The notes under the pieces: generated by a model
The model's input: only the letters and a program-made list of their open reading frames with translations
Told to the model about the DNA's origin: nothing
Databases searched by the model: none
Translations under genes and position numbers: made by a program
Assembly (NCBI GenBank): GCA_949443285.1
Contig: CASSLW010000004.1
Span: forward strand, 62,001-126,000
Source: an uncultured Clostridia bacterium
Lineage (GTDB): Bacteria; Bacillota; Clostridia; TANB77; CAG-508
Length of the DNA stretch: 64,000 nucleotides
Direction: 5' to 3'
In this document: positions 46,834 to 56,742 of the stretch, piece by piece
Numbering within the stretch: the first letter of the stretch is position 1
Layout: each line of letters opens with the position of its first letter

Positions 46834-46991
46834 GTTTTCACCCTTTCTTTTGTTTGTTTTATTGTATTTCTAGTACTTATTTTATGTCAATAGATTACTC
46901 TTTATCTTGTATTTAGCTTTTACTTTTTTTATTATAATATTCATTATTTATATTTTATCTTTGTTGACGTTTTGTGTCAATATTTTGTAAA

Positions 46992-47034
46992 TAAAAAATA
47001 CCTTGAACTTATTTCTAAATTCAAAGTATTTTTT
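46992..47034 (-). terminator. Intrinsic terminator of LRR protein 2
   Basis: AAATACTTTGAA and TTCAAGGTATTT pair across a 12-base loop and a T-run follows on the minus strand. Confidence 0.8.
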
Positions 47035-47041
47035 TATAATA

Positions 47042-48944
47042 TTATGGTTGCCATTTTATTGCTCTTAGTCCATGTGTATTTCCCCAAGGTGAACCAGCAA
47101 TTGTATTTTCTGGTTTATGAATAGTAACTTCTTTTAAATTATTAGCTGCTCTAAATGCATAGATATTAATTGTCTCTACTGTATTTGGGATATCAATTTT
47201 AGTTAGTCGGTTACAATTATAGAATACTTCATATCCAATAATCTTTACATTTTTAAAATCAATTTCGGTCATCTCTCCTTGAGAATAAAATGCATTAGTA
47301 AAAATTTCTTCTACTTTATCATCTAAAATGAATTTTCCTTTTATCTGTGATATTACAGTTATAAGTTTTGATTTGTTCTTTGTATATAATACATTGTTTT
47401 CTACCATATAGTTTTGATTTTCACTATCTATAGTCACTTTTGCATTATACCTCTGATAGCAAAACATAGGCGATATATTGTTAACTTGCTTTCCAATTAT
47501 TACTTCCTTCATTGTGTAGCTAAATATCTGATTTTCTATTGTTTTTACACTATCAGGTAAAGTTATTTTTTTTGCATTTGTTGCTCCACAAAACGAAAAA
47601 TCTCCTATAGTCTCTACATCAATATTTAAATTTATTTCACTGTCTTTTGAAACGCAATATACTAATCTTTTAGGATTTTTAGTTGTGTATAAACATTTAT
47701 CTGACACTGCATACGTCTCATTTCCTTCAACTACTTCTATTTCTTCTAAACTTGGTAAGAATTCTCTTGCCGATGGAATATTGCTCACTTTACTTGTTAT
47801 AATTAATTTTTTTATTGTATATAGATTAGCAATTGATGCTCTAAAAGTAACAACTCCTTCTGGTATTCTAAATTCCGTTTTACCTTGATAATATTTTTGA
47901 GATATAAATATTATGTTGTTTTTATTACTTGGCATTAATATTCCTTCTTCATAAACAAATCTATCATTGTCTATTTTTATATTATTTAATACAGTATTGT
48001 AAGAAAATGTTGTAGGACTAATTGTTTCTACATTTTTTGTGATATTAAATTCAGTAAATGCTGTCGCATAAAATGCTCCATTTTCTATCTCTGTTACCCT
48101 ATCCCCTCTAAATTTACATTTAGTCAATTTATTGCATCCCGCGAATGCCAAATTGCTAATTTTAGTTATTTTACTTGGTATCTCTATTTCTTGAAGATTT
48201 ATACAGTCATAAAAAACCTGTCTACTAATTTCTATAATGCTTTCAGGTAGTTCTATTGTTTTCAAATTGGTACATCTTTCAAATGCTGACTCTCCAATTG
48301 TTTCAACACCTTCTTGTATAATTACTTTTTCAAGTGTTGTATTGCTTCTAAAAGCATTCTTCCCTATTTCCTTTACATTCCCTGGTATTACTATTGTTCG
48401 TAACCCTTCTAAATTTGAAAATGCTCCTTCTCCAATTTTCGTTACTGCTTGCGGTATTATTATTGTTCCTGTTGCTTCGTCCATTAAATCTAAATTTGTA
48501 TTAGATGACATTAATTCTCCGTCTATTACTATATATGGACTTACTTTTATTCCTATCTCTTTTGCCCATTTTCCTTCTTGTTCATTTTGAGCAAAATAAA
48601 ATAGCTCTCCTTTTATTACTTCAAAATTATCTACATATTTTTTACTTGAATTTTTTAATACTGTATATATGTTCCCTTCTTCTTGCACTGAATCATATAT
48701 TAGTGCATTTTTCCCTGCATATAATGCTCCTTCTTCGAAACTTCTATCTTTTGAAAATCTTTCTGTTAAGTATAATTCATATTCTTCTGCTACTGCTGAA
48801 AGCTCTGTTTTGAACTTTGCTTCTCCTGCTTTTCCTATTGTTCCATTGTCTCCTGTTAATGCTGCTATTGTTACTCCGCGCTAGGATTAGTAAGATTATT
48901 ATTGTTATTACTAGTGATATTAGCGTAATTCCTTTATTTTTCAT
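47042..48944 (-). CDS. BspA-like leucine-rich-repeat surface protein 2, +1 frameshift at codon 23
   Basis: A paralogue of the downstream gene, about 633 residues after a skip at the CGG at 48878-48876. The first 150 residues, including the pilin-like anchor and the frameshift site, are nearly identical to protein 1, while the LRR body has diverged strongly (IGESAFERCTNLKTIELPES, ISNLAFAGCNKLTKCKFRGD and others). The end AGSPWGNTHGLRAIKWQP parallels that of protein 1. The site is at the same codon in both copies, although the codon before it differs (GCG here, GCA there). Confidence 0.85.
48876..48878 (-). other. CGG +1 frameshift site (LRR protein 2)
   Basis: GCG-CGG-AGT in frame; GCG-C-GGA-GTA restores LAGVTIAAL. 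Same position as in the paralogue at 46765. Confidence 0.93.
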
Positions 48945-49101
48945 ATTTTCACCCTTTCTTTTGTTTATTTTATTGTATTTTTTGTTGAGAATTATGTCAA
49001 TATCTATCTCTATATATTATTTTATCGTTTACTTTTTTAAGTATAATATTCATTATTCATATTTTATCTTTGTTGAAATTTTATGTTGATATTTTGTTGC
49101 A

Positions 49102-49150
49102 AAAATAAACTCGAATTATTAAACTGTTTCGTCTAATAACTCGAGTTTAA
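49102..49150 (-). terminator. Hairpin terminator downstream of uppP
   Basis: A 14- to 15-bp stem (AAACTCGA...ATTATTA with TAATAACTCGAGTTT, one mismatch) followed by TTTATTTTT on the minus strand. Confidence 0.75.
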
Positions 49151-49151
49151 T

Positions 49152-49234
49152 TTTCCTGCCAAAAAGGTCCGTCCCCATTGGCAGGAAATATAGATGTTTT
49201 TTTGCTCTGTCCCCCAAAAACACCCTAAAACATC
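49152..49234 (-). repeat. Two REP-like palindromes: CCTGCCA type and GATGTTTT type
   Basis: 49152-49188 has arms TTTCCTGCCA/TGGCAGGAAA with a GGGGACGG core on the minus strand. 49193-49234 has GATGTTTT/AAAACATC arms with a slightly longer interior. They end two bases from the uppP stop. Confidence 0.8.
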
Positions 49235-49235
49235 A

Positions 49236-50090
49236 TTAATGTGTAAAAAAGAAATATGCAAGTACTAAAATTCCTAGTACAATTCTATAATATCCAAATG
49301 CTTTAAAGTCATGTTTTCTAATATAGTTTAGCAATAACTTAATAACAATAATTGAAACTAAGAATGATACAACCATTCCAACTAATAATACAATTATTTC
49401 TGTTGAAGTAAACGCTAATCCAAATTTAACTAGTTTTAGTAAACTTGCTCCAAACATTGTTGGTATTGCTAAGTAAAATGTAAAGTTTGCTGCATTCGGT
49501 CTTGATAGACCTATCAATAATGCTCCTATTATTGTTGCTCCTGAACGTGATGTTCCTGGAAATATTGCTGCTATCAATTGGAATAATCCAATTATTATTG
49601 CATCTTTATATGTAATTTGTTCTGATGTTTCTTTTTTAGCTTTTCTGCCTTTATTCCAGTTCTCTATTATGATAAATGCTATTCCGAATATTATTAATGC
49701 AAGTGCTATACAGAATGGATTATAAAATAATGCTTCAAATACATCATCAAATAATATTCCAATTATTGCTGCTGGTACACATGCTACTAGAATTTTTGCC
49801 CATAATATCATTATGTCTTTATCTAGTATTGATAATATTCCTTCTTTTTTTATTGCTTTTTCTTTGTTTTTGGTAAATGGCCATATTTGCTTAAAGTATA
49901 GTATAACTACTGCAAGTATTGCTCCTAATTGTATTACTACTTGGAACATATCCCAAAATTCTGGTGATACTTCTTTGAATTTTAAAAATTGTTCCAATAG
50001 TATTAAGTGCCCTGTACTACTGATTGGTAGCCATTCTGTTATTCCTTCTACAATTCCGAAGATGATAGATTTTATTATTTCTATTATCAT
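49236..50090 (-). CDS. uppP: Undecaprenyl-diphosphatase UppP (BacA family)
   Basis: A 284-residue polytopic membrane phosphatase that recycles the undecaprenyl carrier for cell-wall synthesis and can give bacitracin resistance. Motifs: EGITEWLPISSTGHLILLEQ near the N-terminus and FPGTSRSGATIIGALLIGLS in the second half, both essential in the family. The length is normal. Confidence 0.95.
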   Translation of the reverse strand: MIIEIIKSIIFGIVEGITEWLPISSTGHLILLEQFLKFKEVSPEFWDMFQVVIQLGAILAVVILYFKQIWPFTKNKEKAIKKEGILSILDKDIMILWAKILVACVPAAIIGILFDDVFEALFYNPFCIALALIIFGIAFIIIENWNKGRKAKKETSEQITYKDAIIIGLFQLIAAIFPGTSRSGATIIGALLIGLSRPNAANFTFYLAIPTMFGASLLKLVKFGLAFTSTEIIVLLVGMVVSFLVSIIVIKLLLNYIRKHDFKAFGYYRIVLGILVLAYFFFTH

Positions 50091-50164
50091 TTTGTTTTCC
50101 TTCTTTCGCTATTTTCTATTTATATAAAAATATATTTGTTTACTTTTGTTTTTATTCCATTTAA

Positions 50165-51409
50165 CTACTGTATATCGTCTCTTTCTTTTTCTTGCTCATA
50201 TTCTTGAGTTTTCATAGCTGATTTGCTATGTTTTTCTTCTCTTTTATTTAACAATTGTATGTCTGCATAACTTAAACTTCTTGTTATATCTGCCATTTCT
50301 TCTAAGTGAGCTTTTGCTTTTAATTCTTTTTCTTCTAGTTTTGGCTCTTTTTCTTCTAAAGTATTTTCTAAGTTGAATGGCATTGGAATTTTTGCAATTA
50401 TTGGTATAAATATTGGGTCTTTCTTTACTTTTGCTACTATTTTTTTGCTATTTATATCTATTGCTATATTTACATATTTTATTGCTGTATCTTTATCTCC
50501 TTGAAGTAGGCTAATCTTTGCAAGCTCATAATATCCATCTGCTGATAACTCTTCTTCTTCAATTGCTTCTAAGAACTTTTGCTTTGCTTCTTCTAAATCC
50601 TTATAAATCAACGCTATCTCTGCTAATGAATATTTTGAATTATATGCTAAACTGTTTATCTCAGCTGCTTTTTCATAACATATTTTTGCATTTTGGAAGT
50701 CATTTAGCATTGTATATGCTATTCCTAAATTGTAATTTAAATCATAACTTAATGGATTGTATCTTAACGCATCTTGATATACTTTTGCTGCTTCTTTATA
50801 TGCTTCGTTGGCTATTAAAATATCTCCTAAAAGTATACTTGCTTCATACATTTGTGGTTGTTTTTCTAATAAACTGAATAACATTCGAGAAGCTTCTTGC
50901 CCTTTATCTAAATCATTTAGTAATTCAGCTACTTTATAGTAAGAATTGTAATCTTTTTTATTTAAATCAATTGCTTGTACATATTCGTCAATTGCCCTTC
51001 TCATTCCACCTTCAGCTTCATATACTTCTGCTAATTTCTTATGTGCTTGATAACTTTCTTGATTTCTATTTAGTATATCTAACAACACTTGTTTTGCTTT
51101 TTTAGTATTTCCTAATGCCATATATATTCTTGCTTTACTTAAATTTATCATTTCATATAATGGCATAATTCTTTTTTCTAAAATGACTATTCCTATTGGT
51201 AATAAACATGCTAATATGTATTTAATTATTACAAATAACATATTTAATTTTACTTTAAATAATACCTCTGCAAAATTTAGTGTTATCCCTATCGCTTCTA
51301 ATACCAATATTACTACATATGCTGTGTCATTATTTTTTATCATTCTAAAAAACATATATACAAATATTGCAAATGAAATGAATGTGAATATTAATTGTTC
51401 TACTACCAT
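50165..51409 (-). CDS. TPR-repeat membrane protein
   Basis: A 414-residue protein with two or three N-terminal transmembrane segments (about residues 3-90) and then five or more tetratricopeptide repeats (AKQVLLDILNRNQESYQAHK, AIDEYVQAIDLNKKDYNSYY, AAKVYQDALRYNPLSYDLNY and others). A charged Glu/Lys tail follows. TPRs are protein-interaction scaffolds; the partner is not evident. I chose the ATG at 51409 (AGGGGT upstream) over a 21-residue extension. Confidence 0.8.
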   Translation of the reverse strand: MVVEQLIFTFISFAIFVYMFFRMIKNNDTAYVVILVLEAIGITLNFAEVLFKVKLNMLFVIIKYILACLLPIGIVILEKRIMPLYEMINLSKARIYMALGNTKKAKQVLLDILNRNQESYQAHKKLAEVYEAEGGMRRAIDEYVQAIDLNKKDYNSYYKVAELLNDLDKGQEASRMLFSLLEKQPQMYEASILLGDILIANEAYKEAAKVYQDALRYNPLSYDLNYNLGIAYTMLNDFQNAKICYEKAAEINSLAYNSKYSLAEIALIYKDLEEAKQKFLEAIEEEELSADGYYELAKISLLQGDKDTAIKYVNIAIDINSKKIVAKVKKDPIFIPIIAKIPMPFNLENTLEEKEPKLEEKELKAKAHLEEMADITRSLSYADIQLLNKREEKHSKSAMKTQEYEQEKERDDIQ

Positions 51410-51521
51410 TTTGTTTACCCCTATTTCTGTTTTTATTTTCATTTTTATATATTTTATTTCATTTTTTGTCATTTGTCTAGTTTTGGTTGTACAATTTGTT
51501 CAGTTTTTGGTTATACCATAT

Positions 51522-52082
51522 TTAATAATATAAATCTTTATACACTTTATAATTTACTAAAATCTTTCTAACATAATTATTAGTCTCTTTATATGGTACA
51601 TTTTCAATATCTGTACCATCAGCCTTAATAATCCCTTGTTCTATCCACTTGTCCACAGTTCCAATTCCAGCATTATATGCTGCAACAGCAATCTCTATAT
51701 TTCCATACTTTTCTAATAATATTGCTATGTATTTTGTACCAATGTTAATATTATTATCAATATTCAAAATATCCTCTTTAGCATCATTTTCATCAATACT
51801 TATATCATATTTTTTTGCCACATCAATTGCAGTCTCCTCCATAATCTGCATAAGCCCTATTGCATCTTTGTGCGAAACAGCCTCCTCTTTAAAATTACTC
51901 TCAGCCTTAATCAACGCAAAAATCAGACTTTCCTCCACATCATAATCTTGTGCATATTTTCCCACAATTTCGCTATATTTTAACGGATAAAAGACTTTTA
52001 AAATCTCATTTTTAAACACACCAAAAAATATGACAATTATTATAAAAATTAGCAAAAAACCTATTAAAAATCTTTTGTTCAT
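51522..52082 (-). CDS. Lytic transglycosylase, SLT domain
   Basis: A 186-residue membrane-anchored murein lytic enzyme. After an N-terminal transmembrane segment (5-25) comes the SLT/goose-lysozyme domain, with the catalytic Glu in ALIKAESNFKEEA, then HKDAIGLMQIMEETA and the AYNAG motif (AVAAYNAGIGTVDKW). It matches small clostridial MltE/YjbJ-like enzymes, which cleave glycan strands during growth or sporulation. It lies just downstream of polA beyond a REP-like pair. Confidence 0.9.
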   Translation of the reverse strand: MNKRFLIGFLLIFIIIVIFFGVFKNEILKVFYPLKYSEIVGKYAQDYDVEESLIFALIKAESNFKEEAVSHKDAIGLMQIMEETAIDVAKKYDISIDENDAKEDILNIDNNINIGTKYIAILLEKYGNIEIAVAAYNAGIGTVDKWIEQGIIKADGTDIENVPYKETNNYVRKILVNYKVYKDLYY

Positions 52083-52106
52083 TAACCTTTTCTCTCCTTT
52101 TTATTA

Positions 52107-52173
52107 CCCCTGCCACTGGGGACGGTTCTTCTTGGCAGGAATCTGCAATAAAGAACCGTCCCCAGTGGCAGGG
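52107..52173. repeat. Inverted pair of REP-like palindromes, CCTGCCACTGG type
   Basis: 52107-52139 reads CCTGCCACTGGGGACGG and closes with TTGGCAGG; 52144-52173 is the inverse with GTCCCCAGTGGCAGG. The pair ends six bases from the polA stop and could act as its terminator. Confidence 0.85.
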
Positions 52174-52179
52174 AGCAAA

Positions 52180-54979
52180 TTACTTGCATTCGTGCCAATT
52201 GCTTGCTGTTGATATTTCTGCAATTAATGGTACTTTTAACTCTATTGCTGTTTCCATACATTGTTTCATTATTTTCTGCATTTCTTCTTTTTCTTCTAGT
52301 GGCGCTTCTACCATCATTTCGTCGTGTACTTGTAATATTATTTTTGATTTTAGCTTTCTTTTTTGTATTTCTTCATATACTTTTATCATCGCTATTTTCA
52401 TTATGTCTGCTGCTGTTCCTTGTATTGGTGTGTTCATTGCTGCTCTAGATCCAAATTGTCTTACCATATAATTGCTTGATTTTAGTTCTGGTATATATCT
52501 TCTTCTATGGAATAGTGTTTCTACATAGCCTTTTTCTTTTGCTTCTTCTGTTATGTTTTCCATAAAGTTTTTTATTCCTGAATATTGTTCTAAATATTCG
52601 TCTATATATTGTTTTGCTTTTTTTCTTCCTATTCCTAGTTGTTCTCCTAAACCGAAATCGCTTATTCCATATACTATTCCGAAGTTTACTGCTTTTGCAT
52701 TACTTCTTTGTTCTTTTGTTACTTCGTCTATTGGTGTTTTAAATACTTTTGACGCTGCTTGTTTGTGGATGTCTTGCCCTTCGTTGAATGCTTCTATCAT
52801 ATGTTTGTCTTCTGATATTGATGCTAGCACTCTTAGTTCTATTTGTGAATAGTCTGCATCTAAGTAGATTTTTCCTTCTTCTGGTTTGAATACTTTTCTT
52901 ACTCTTTTTCCTAATTCAAATCTTGTTGGTATGTTTTGAAGATTTGGCTCTGTTGAGCTTATTCTTCCTGTTGCTGTTATTGTTTGGTGGAAGAATGAGT
53001 GTATTCTTTTTGTTTTTGGATTGATATATGGTTTTAATCCTTCTACATATGTTGAATTTAGTTTCATTAATTGTCTATATTCTAGTATTTGTTCAATTAT
53101 TGGGTCTTCTCTTTTTAATTTTTCCAAAACATCTACATCTGTTGAATATCCACTTTTTGTCTTCTTTATTACTGGCAATTTCATTTTTTCAAATAAGATT
53201 TCTCCTAATTGCTTTGTTGAATTTATATTGAACTCTTCTCCTGCCATTTCATATATTACTTTTGTTAATGTTTCTAATTTTGCTCTTAATTCTTCTCCAA
53301 ATTGCTCTAACTCTTGCTTATCAACATACATACCATTCCATTGCATGTCTGATAGTACTTCAACTGTTGGCATATCTATGTTATAGAATAAATCTAAACA
53401 ATTTATCTCTTCCATTTCTTTTAATGTAATTTCTTTTATCTTTGAAATTGCATAAGCGTATAAACAATATTTGTCTTTTTCCAATTCTTTTTGCTTTTCA
53501 GCCTCTTCATCCTGCTCTGCATTTCCTGACATAGCATCAAATAAGTTGATTTGCTTGTTTGCTTGCTTTTTCTCACTAACACCAATTACTTCATCAACAT
53601 TTAATTCTAAATATTGCTCAATTAAGTTATCAATCTTTAATTTATTATTTGTTGGATTTAATATATATGCTGCAATACCTATATCATAACTAATTCCATT
53701 TAAAGTAATACCTTCTTGCTTTAGCAAAATGTATGCCCTGCTCAAGTCAATTCCTATCTTCTTGATTTCTGCATTTTCAAAAATGTCCATTGTGTCCATT
53801 GGGGACGTTTCTTTTTGGACATTTTTGTCCACTGGGGACTGTCCCTGTTGGACATTTTTGTCCATTGGGGACACATCTATATAGTAAACTTCATTTTTTT
53901 CGTTATTATAGATGCTTATTCCTGTTATTTTTTCTTTTATTATTTTACTTTCGTCTGTATCTTGCTCTGTTGCTAAGTAAAAATTCATTTCTTTTTGCTC
54001 TTTTATTAATTCTATGATTTCTTCTGTTGGTTTATCTACTCTTTTGTAAGTTTCTTTCTTAGTTTCTGCGTTTGCTCCACTTGTTTCTTCTCCTCTTAGT
54101 GAAAAACGGTCAATATATCTGTTGAAGTTTAATTCTTTAAATAGTTCCAATACTTTTGGCTTGTCCCATTCTTCTACTTTGAAGTTTTCTAGAGTGTCTT
54201 CTATTGGTACTTCTAAATTGATTGTTCCCAAAAATTTTGACATTTCTGCTAGTTCTTTATTTTCTACTATTTTTTCTCTTTGCTTTCCTTTTAAGTCATC
54301 TGTTCCACTTTCCACTGCTTCATATAACTTTTCTATTGAGCCATATCTTTGTATTAGGCTTAATGCTGTTTTTTCTCCAACTCCTGGTACTCCTGGGATG
54401 TTGTCTGATGAGTCCCCTTGCAAGCCTTTTACGTCTATTAATTGTTTTGGCTCTAATCCATATTTTTCTATTATTTTTTCTTTGTTGTATTCGTCTGTTT
54501 CTGTCTTTCCAGCTTTTGTATGTGGAATTCTTATTGTTACTTTATCTGTTGCAAGTTGAAATGTGTCTCTATCTCCTGATAAAATTGTTACTTCTAGTCC
54601 TTGTTTTTCTCCATAGCAAGATAAAGTTCCGAAGTACGTCATCTGCTTCGTAACCTTCCATCTCTACTATATCAATATTCATTGCTCTTAATATTTCTTT
54701 TATGATCGGCATTTGCTCTGCTAGTTCTTCTGGCATTCCTTTTCTGTTTGCCTTGTAGCCTTCATATAGCTTATGCCTTGCTGTTGGTGCTTTTAAGTCA
54801 AATGCTACTACTAGATATTGTGGATTTATGTCTTCTAATAGTTTGAATAATATTGCTAAAAATCCATATACCGCATTTGTGTATTTTCCATCTTTTGTTG
54901 TTAACATTTTACTTCCCATTATTCCGTAAAATGCTCTATTCATTATACTGTTTCCGTCGACTAATACTAATTTATCCAA
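52180..54979 (-). CDS. polA: DNA polymerase I with +1 frameshift and in-frame repeat insertion
   Basis: Two frames join at the CGG at 54631-54629 (codon 117) into a polymerase of about 932 residues. The 5' nuclease domain begins KLVLVDGNSIMNRAFYG; the join is GYEADDVL-GTLSCYGEKQG, followed by TILSGDRDTFQLA. An exonuclease-like middle domain and the family A polymerase follow (DADYSQIELRVLASIS motif A, RRKAKQYIDEYLEQYSG O-helix region, LQVHDEMMVEAP motif C). Residues about 368-398 (SPMDKNVQQGQSPVDKNVQ and on) are encoded by a REP-like composite repeat inserted in frame. The unshifted product would be only 136 residues, without polymerase. Confidence 0.94.
53784..53877. repeat. REP-like composite repeat inserted in frame inside polA
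   Basis: TGTCCATTGGGGACG, TTTTTGGACATTTTTGTCC, CACTGGGGACTGTCC and TTGGGGACAC follow in order, almost the same as the intergenic copies at 11027 and 32144. It is read through as about 31 codons of the polA exonuclease-like domain. Confidence 0.9.
54629..54631 (-). other. CGG +1 frameshift site (polA)
   Basis: CTT-CGG-AAC in frame; CTT-C-GGA-ACT restores the conserved EADDVLGTL of the 5' nuclease domain. Confidence 0.94.
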
Positions 54980-55039
54980 TTTTTTTCTTCCTCGTATTTA
55001 TATTTAGGTTTTTCTTCTTGGTTTTTACCTATAAACCTT

Positions 55040-55931
55040 TTATCTTTCTTGTTCGATATCATTTTTAATTTCTTTTTGTGTCTCATTTTGTCTTTTCATT
55101 TCATATGCAGATATTATTGTTTTTCTTAATTCTTCTGGCATCACTTTTAAAGCCTTATTTCTCAAGTCTTTCGGTATTCCATAATATGCTTCTGAAATTG
55201 AACCTACCATACATGCTATTGTGTCTGTATCTCCACCTATTGAAATTGCTTTTCTAATGGAATCTTCAAAATTATTTGATTGTAAGAACACGAAAATTGC
55301 TTGTGGTACTGTCTTTTTACAAGTTCCATCAAATGTATTTGTTTCTTGCAATTCTTTTAGATTATAATTTAAATTATACCCATATCTTCCGAGTAATATA
55401 TTCTTTTATTTCTTCTTTTGGCGTTTTTTGCCTAGCTAAATATATTGCTGAAGCAAGTCCTTGTGCTCCTTTTATAGCTTCTTGGCTATTGTGTGATGGT
55501 ATTGCTGATTTTTTTGCTTCTTGCTCTATTTTTTCTAAATCATCAAATAAATATGCTACTGGTGAAACTCGCATTGCTGCACCATTTCCGTAGCTTGTTC
55601 CATTTTCATTTTCTTCTGAATTTGCCCACTTTGTAAATACTGGTGAAAATGCATTTTTAAAAAAGTTCTTTCTTTGCAATTGCTCATTTCCATATTTTTT
55701 GCCATATTTTTTTAATGTTTCTCTATAATCTATATTATAAATTATTGCTTCTGCAATTGCTGTTGTTAATATACTATCATCACTTACAAAGCTTTCGTCT
55801 GTTATTAGTTCAGTTTTTGGGTCAAGTATTTCTTTTCTTCGTTCTTTATTTATTGTTGCTCTTCTTGAGTCCACAAACTCTTGATATTCGTATTTCGTTC
55901 CTGCTAAATCTCCTATTATTGCACCTAACAT
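55040..55931 (-). CDS. ADP-ribosylglycohydrolase with +1 frameshift
   Basis: Two frames join at the CGG at 55391-55389 (codon 181) into a protein of about 296 residues, the usual length of the DraG/ARH family that removes ADP-ribose from proteins or small molecules. The first frame has GAIIGDLAGTKYEY (metal-binding region), FVSDDSILTTAIAEA and NGAAMRVSPVAYLF; the second has ISIGGDTDTIACMVGSISEA, which carries the C-terminal metal ligands. The join is EYIT-GRYGYNLNYNLKEL. The shift is therefore needed to bring both halves of the dinuclear magnesium site together. Confidence 0.9.
55389..55391 (-). other. CGG +1 frameshift site (ADP-ribosylglycohydrolase)
   Basis: ACT-CGG-AAG in frame, with a stop five codons later; ACT-C-GGA-AGA continues to the second metal-binding half. 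Confidence 0.92.
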
Positions 55932-55944
55932 TTTTTCTCCATCC

Positions 55945-56592
55945 TTACCAAATAAAATTTGATTTTAAAGCTTCTCCATTGTCAATAAAAATATCTTCAC
56001 CTGTCATACTTTTATTTACAACTGCTATGAAGTAAGCAAACTCTGCTATTTCTTCAGCAGAAGCCCATTTGTCTAGTAAAGTTTCATCTAATACCTTTTT
56101 CCACAAAACTGGGTCATTTATTATGTGCTCATTAAGTTTTGTAGTTACTCCACCTGCTGAGATACTGTTGCTTGTAGCTCCATATTGAGCCACTCTTAAG
56201 GCTACATTTTTCATATATGAAACCATTCCACCTTTGCTTGCAACATATTCAGGAAATTCTGCTCCTGTTCTTGCGCTAGCTGATGCTATGAATATTATTG
56301 ATTTTATTTTGTCTTGAATTCCATATTTTTCTGTTATTGCTATTGTTCCTTTTAAATTCACATCTATGTCGTTTCCGCTTTCTTGCACTCCTGCATTGTT
56401 TATAAGAATTTCAACATCTTTTATTTCTGGAAGGTCTTTGTCACATATGTTTTTATTTATGTGTGTGTATAGTTTATTTTCTATTGTTGATTTTTCTTTA
56501 TCTATTCCTATTACTTCGTGCCCTTCTTCTATGAATTTAAGTGCTGTTGCTTTTCCTATTCCTTCTGATGTTCCTGTAATTAATACTTTCAT
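55945..56592 (-). CDS. Short-chain dehydrogenase/reductase
   Basis: A 215-residue SDR with the NAD(P)-binding TGTSEGIGKATALKF, the INNAG motif, catalytic Ser in FIASASARTG and YVASKGG (Tyr-x-x-x-Lys). The substrate is unknown. It lies upstream of the ADP-ribosylglycohydrolase gene, 13 bases away, and downstream of three 40-base tandem repeats that form its leader. Confidence 0.88.
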   Translation of the reverse strand: MKVLITGTSEGIGKATALKFIEEGHEVIGIDKEKSTIENKLYTHINKNICDKDLPEIKDVEILINNAGVQESGNDIDVNLKGTIAITEKYGIQDKIKSIIFIASASARTGAEFPEYVASKGGMVSYMKNVALRVAQYGATSNSISAGGVTTKLNEHIINDPVLWKKVLDETLLDKWASAEEIAEFAYFIAVVNKSMTGEDIFIDNGEALKSNFIW

Positions 56593-56620
56593 TATATCTT
56601 CTCCATTTTATTTTATAGAT

Positions 56621-56740
56621 TTTCTTAAGTCAAATTTTTTCATTTTTTTGACCCATAAATTTTCTTAGGTCAAATTTTTTCATTTTTTTGACCTATAATT
56701 TTTCTTAAGTCAAATTTTTTCATTTTTTTGACCTATAAAT
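56621..56740. repeat. Three tandem 40-base repeats with internal hairpins
   Basis: Units 56621-56660, 56661-56700 and 56701-56740 differ at only about six positions. Each contains GGTCAAA...TTTGACC-type self-complementary ends around a T-rich loop. The array fills the gap between the Fic gene and the SDR gene. Confidence 0.9.
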
Positions 56741-56742
56741 TT

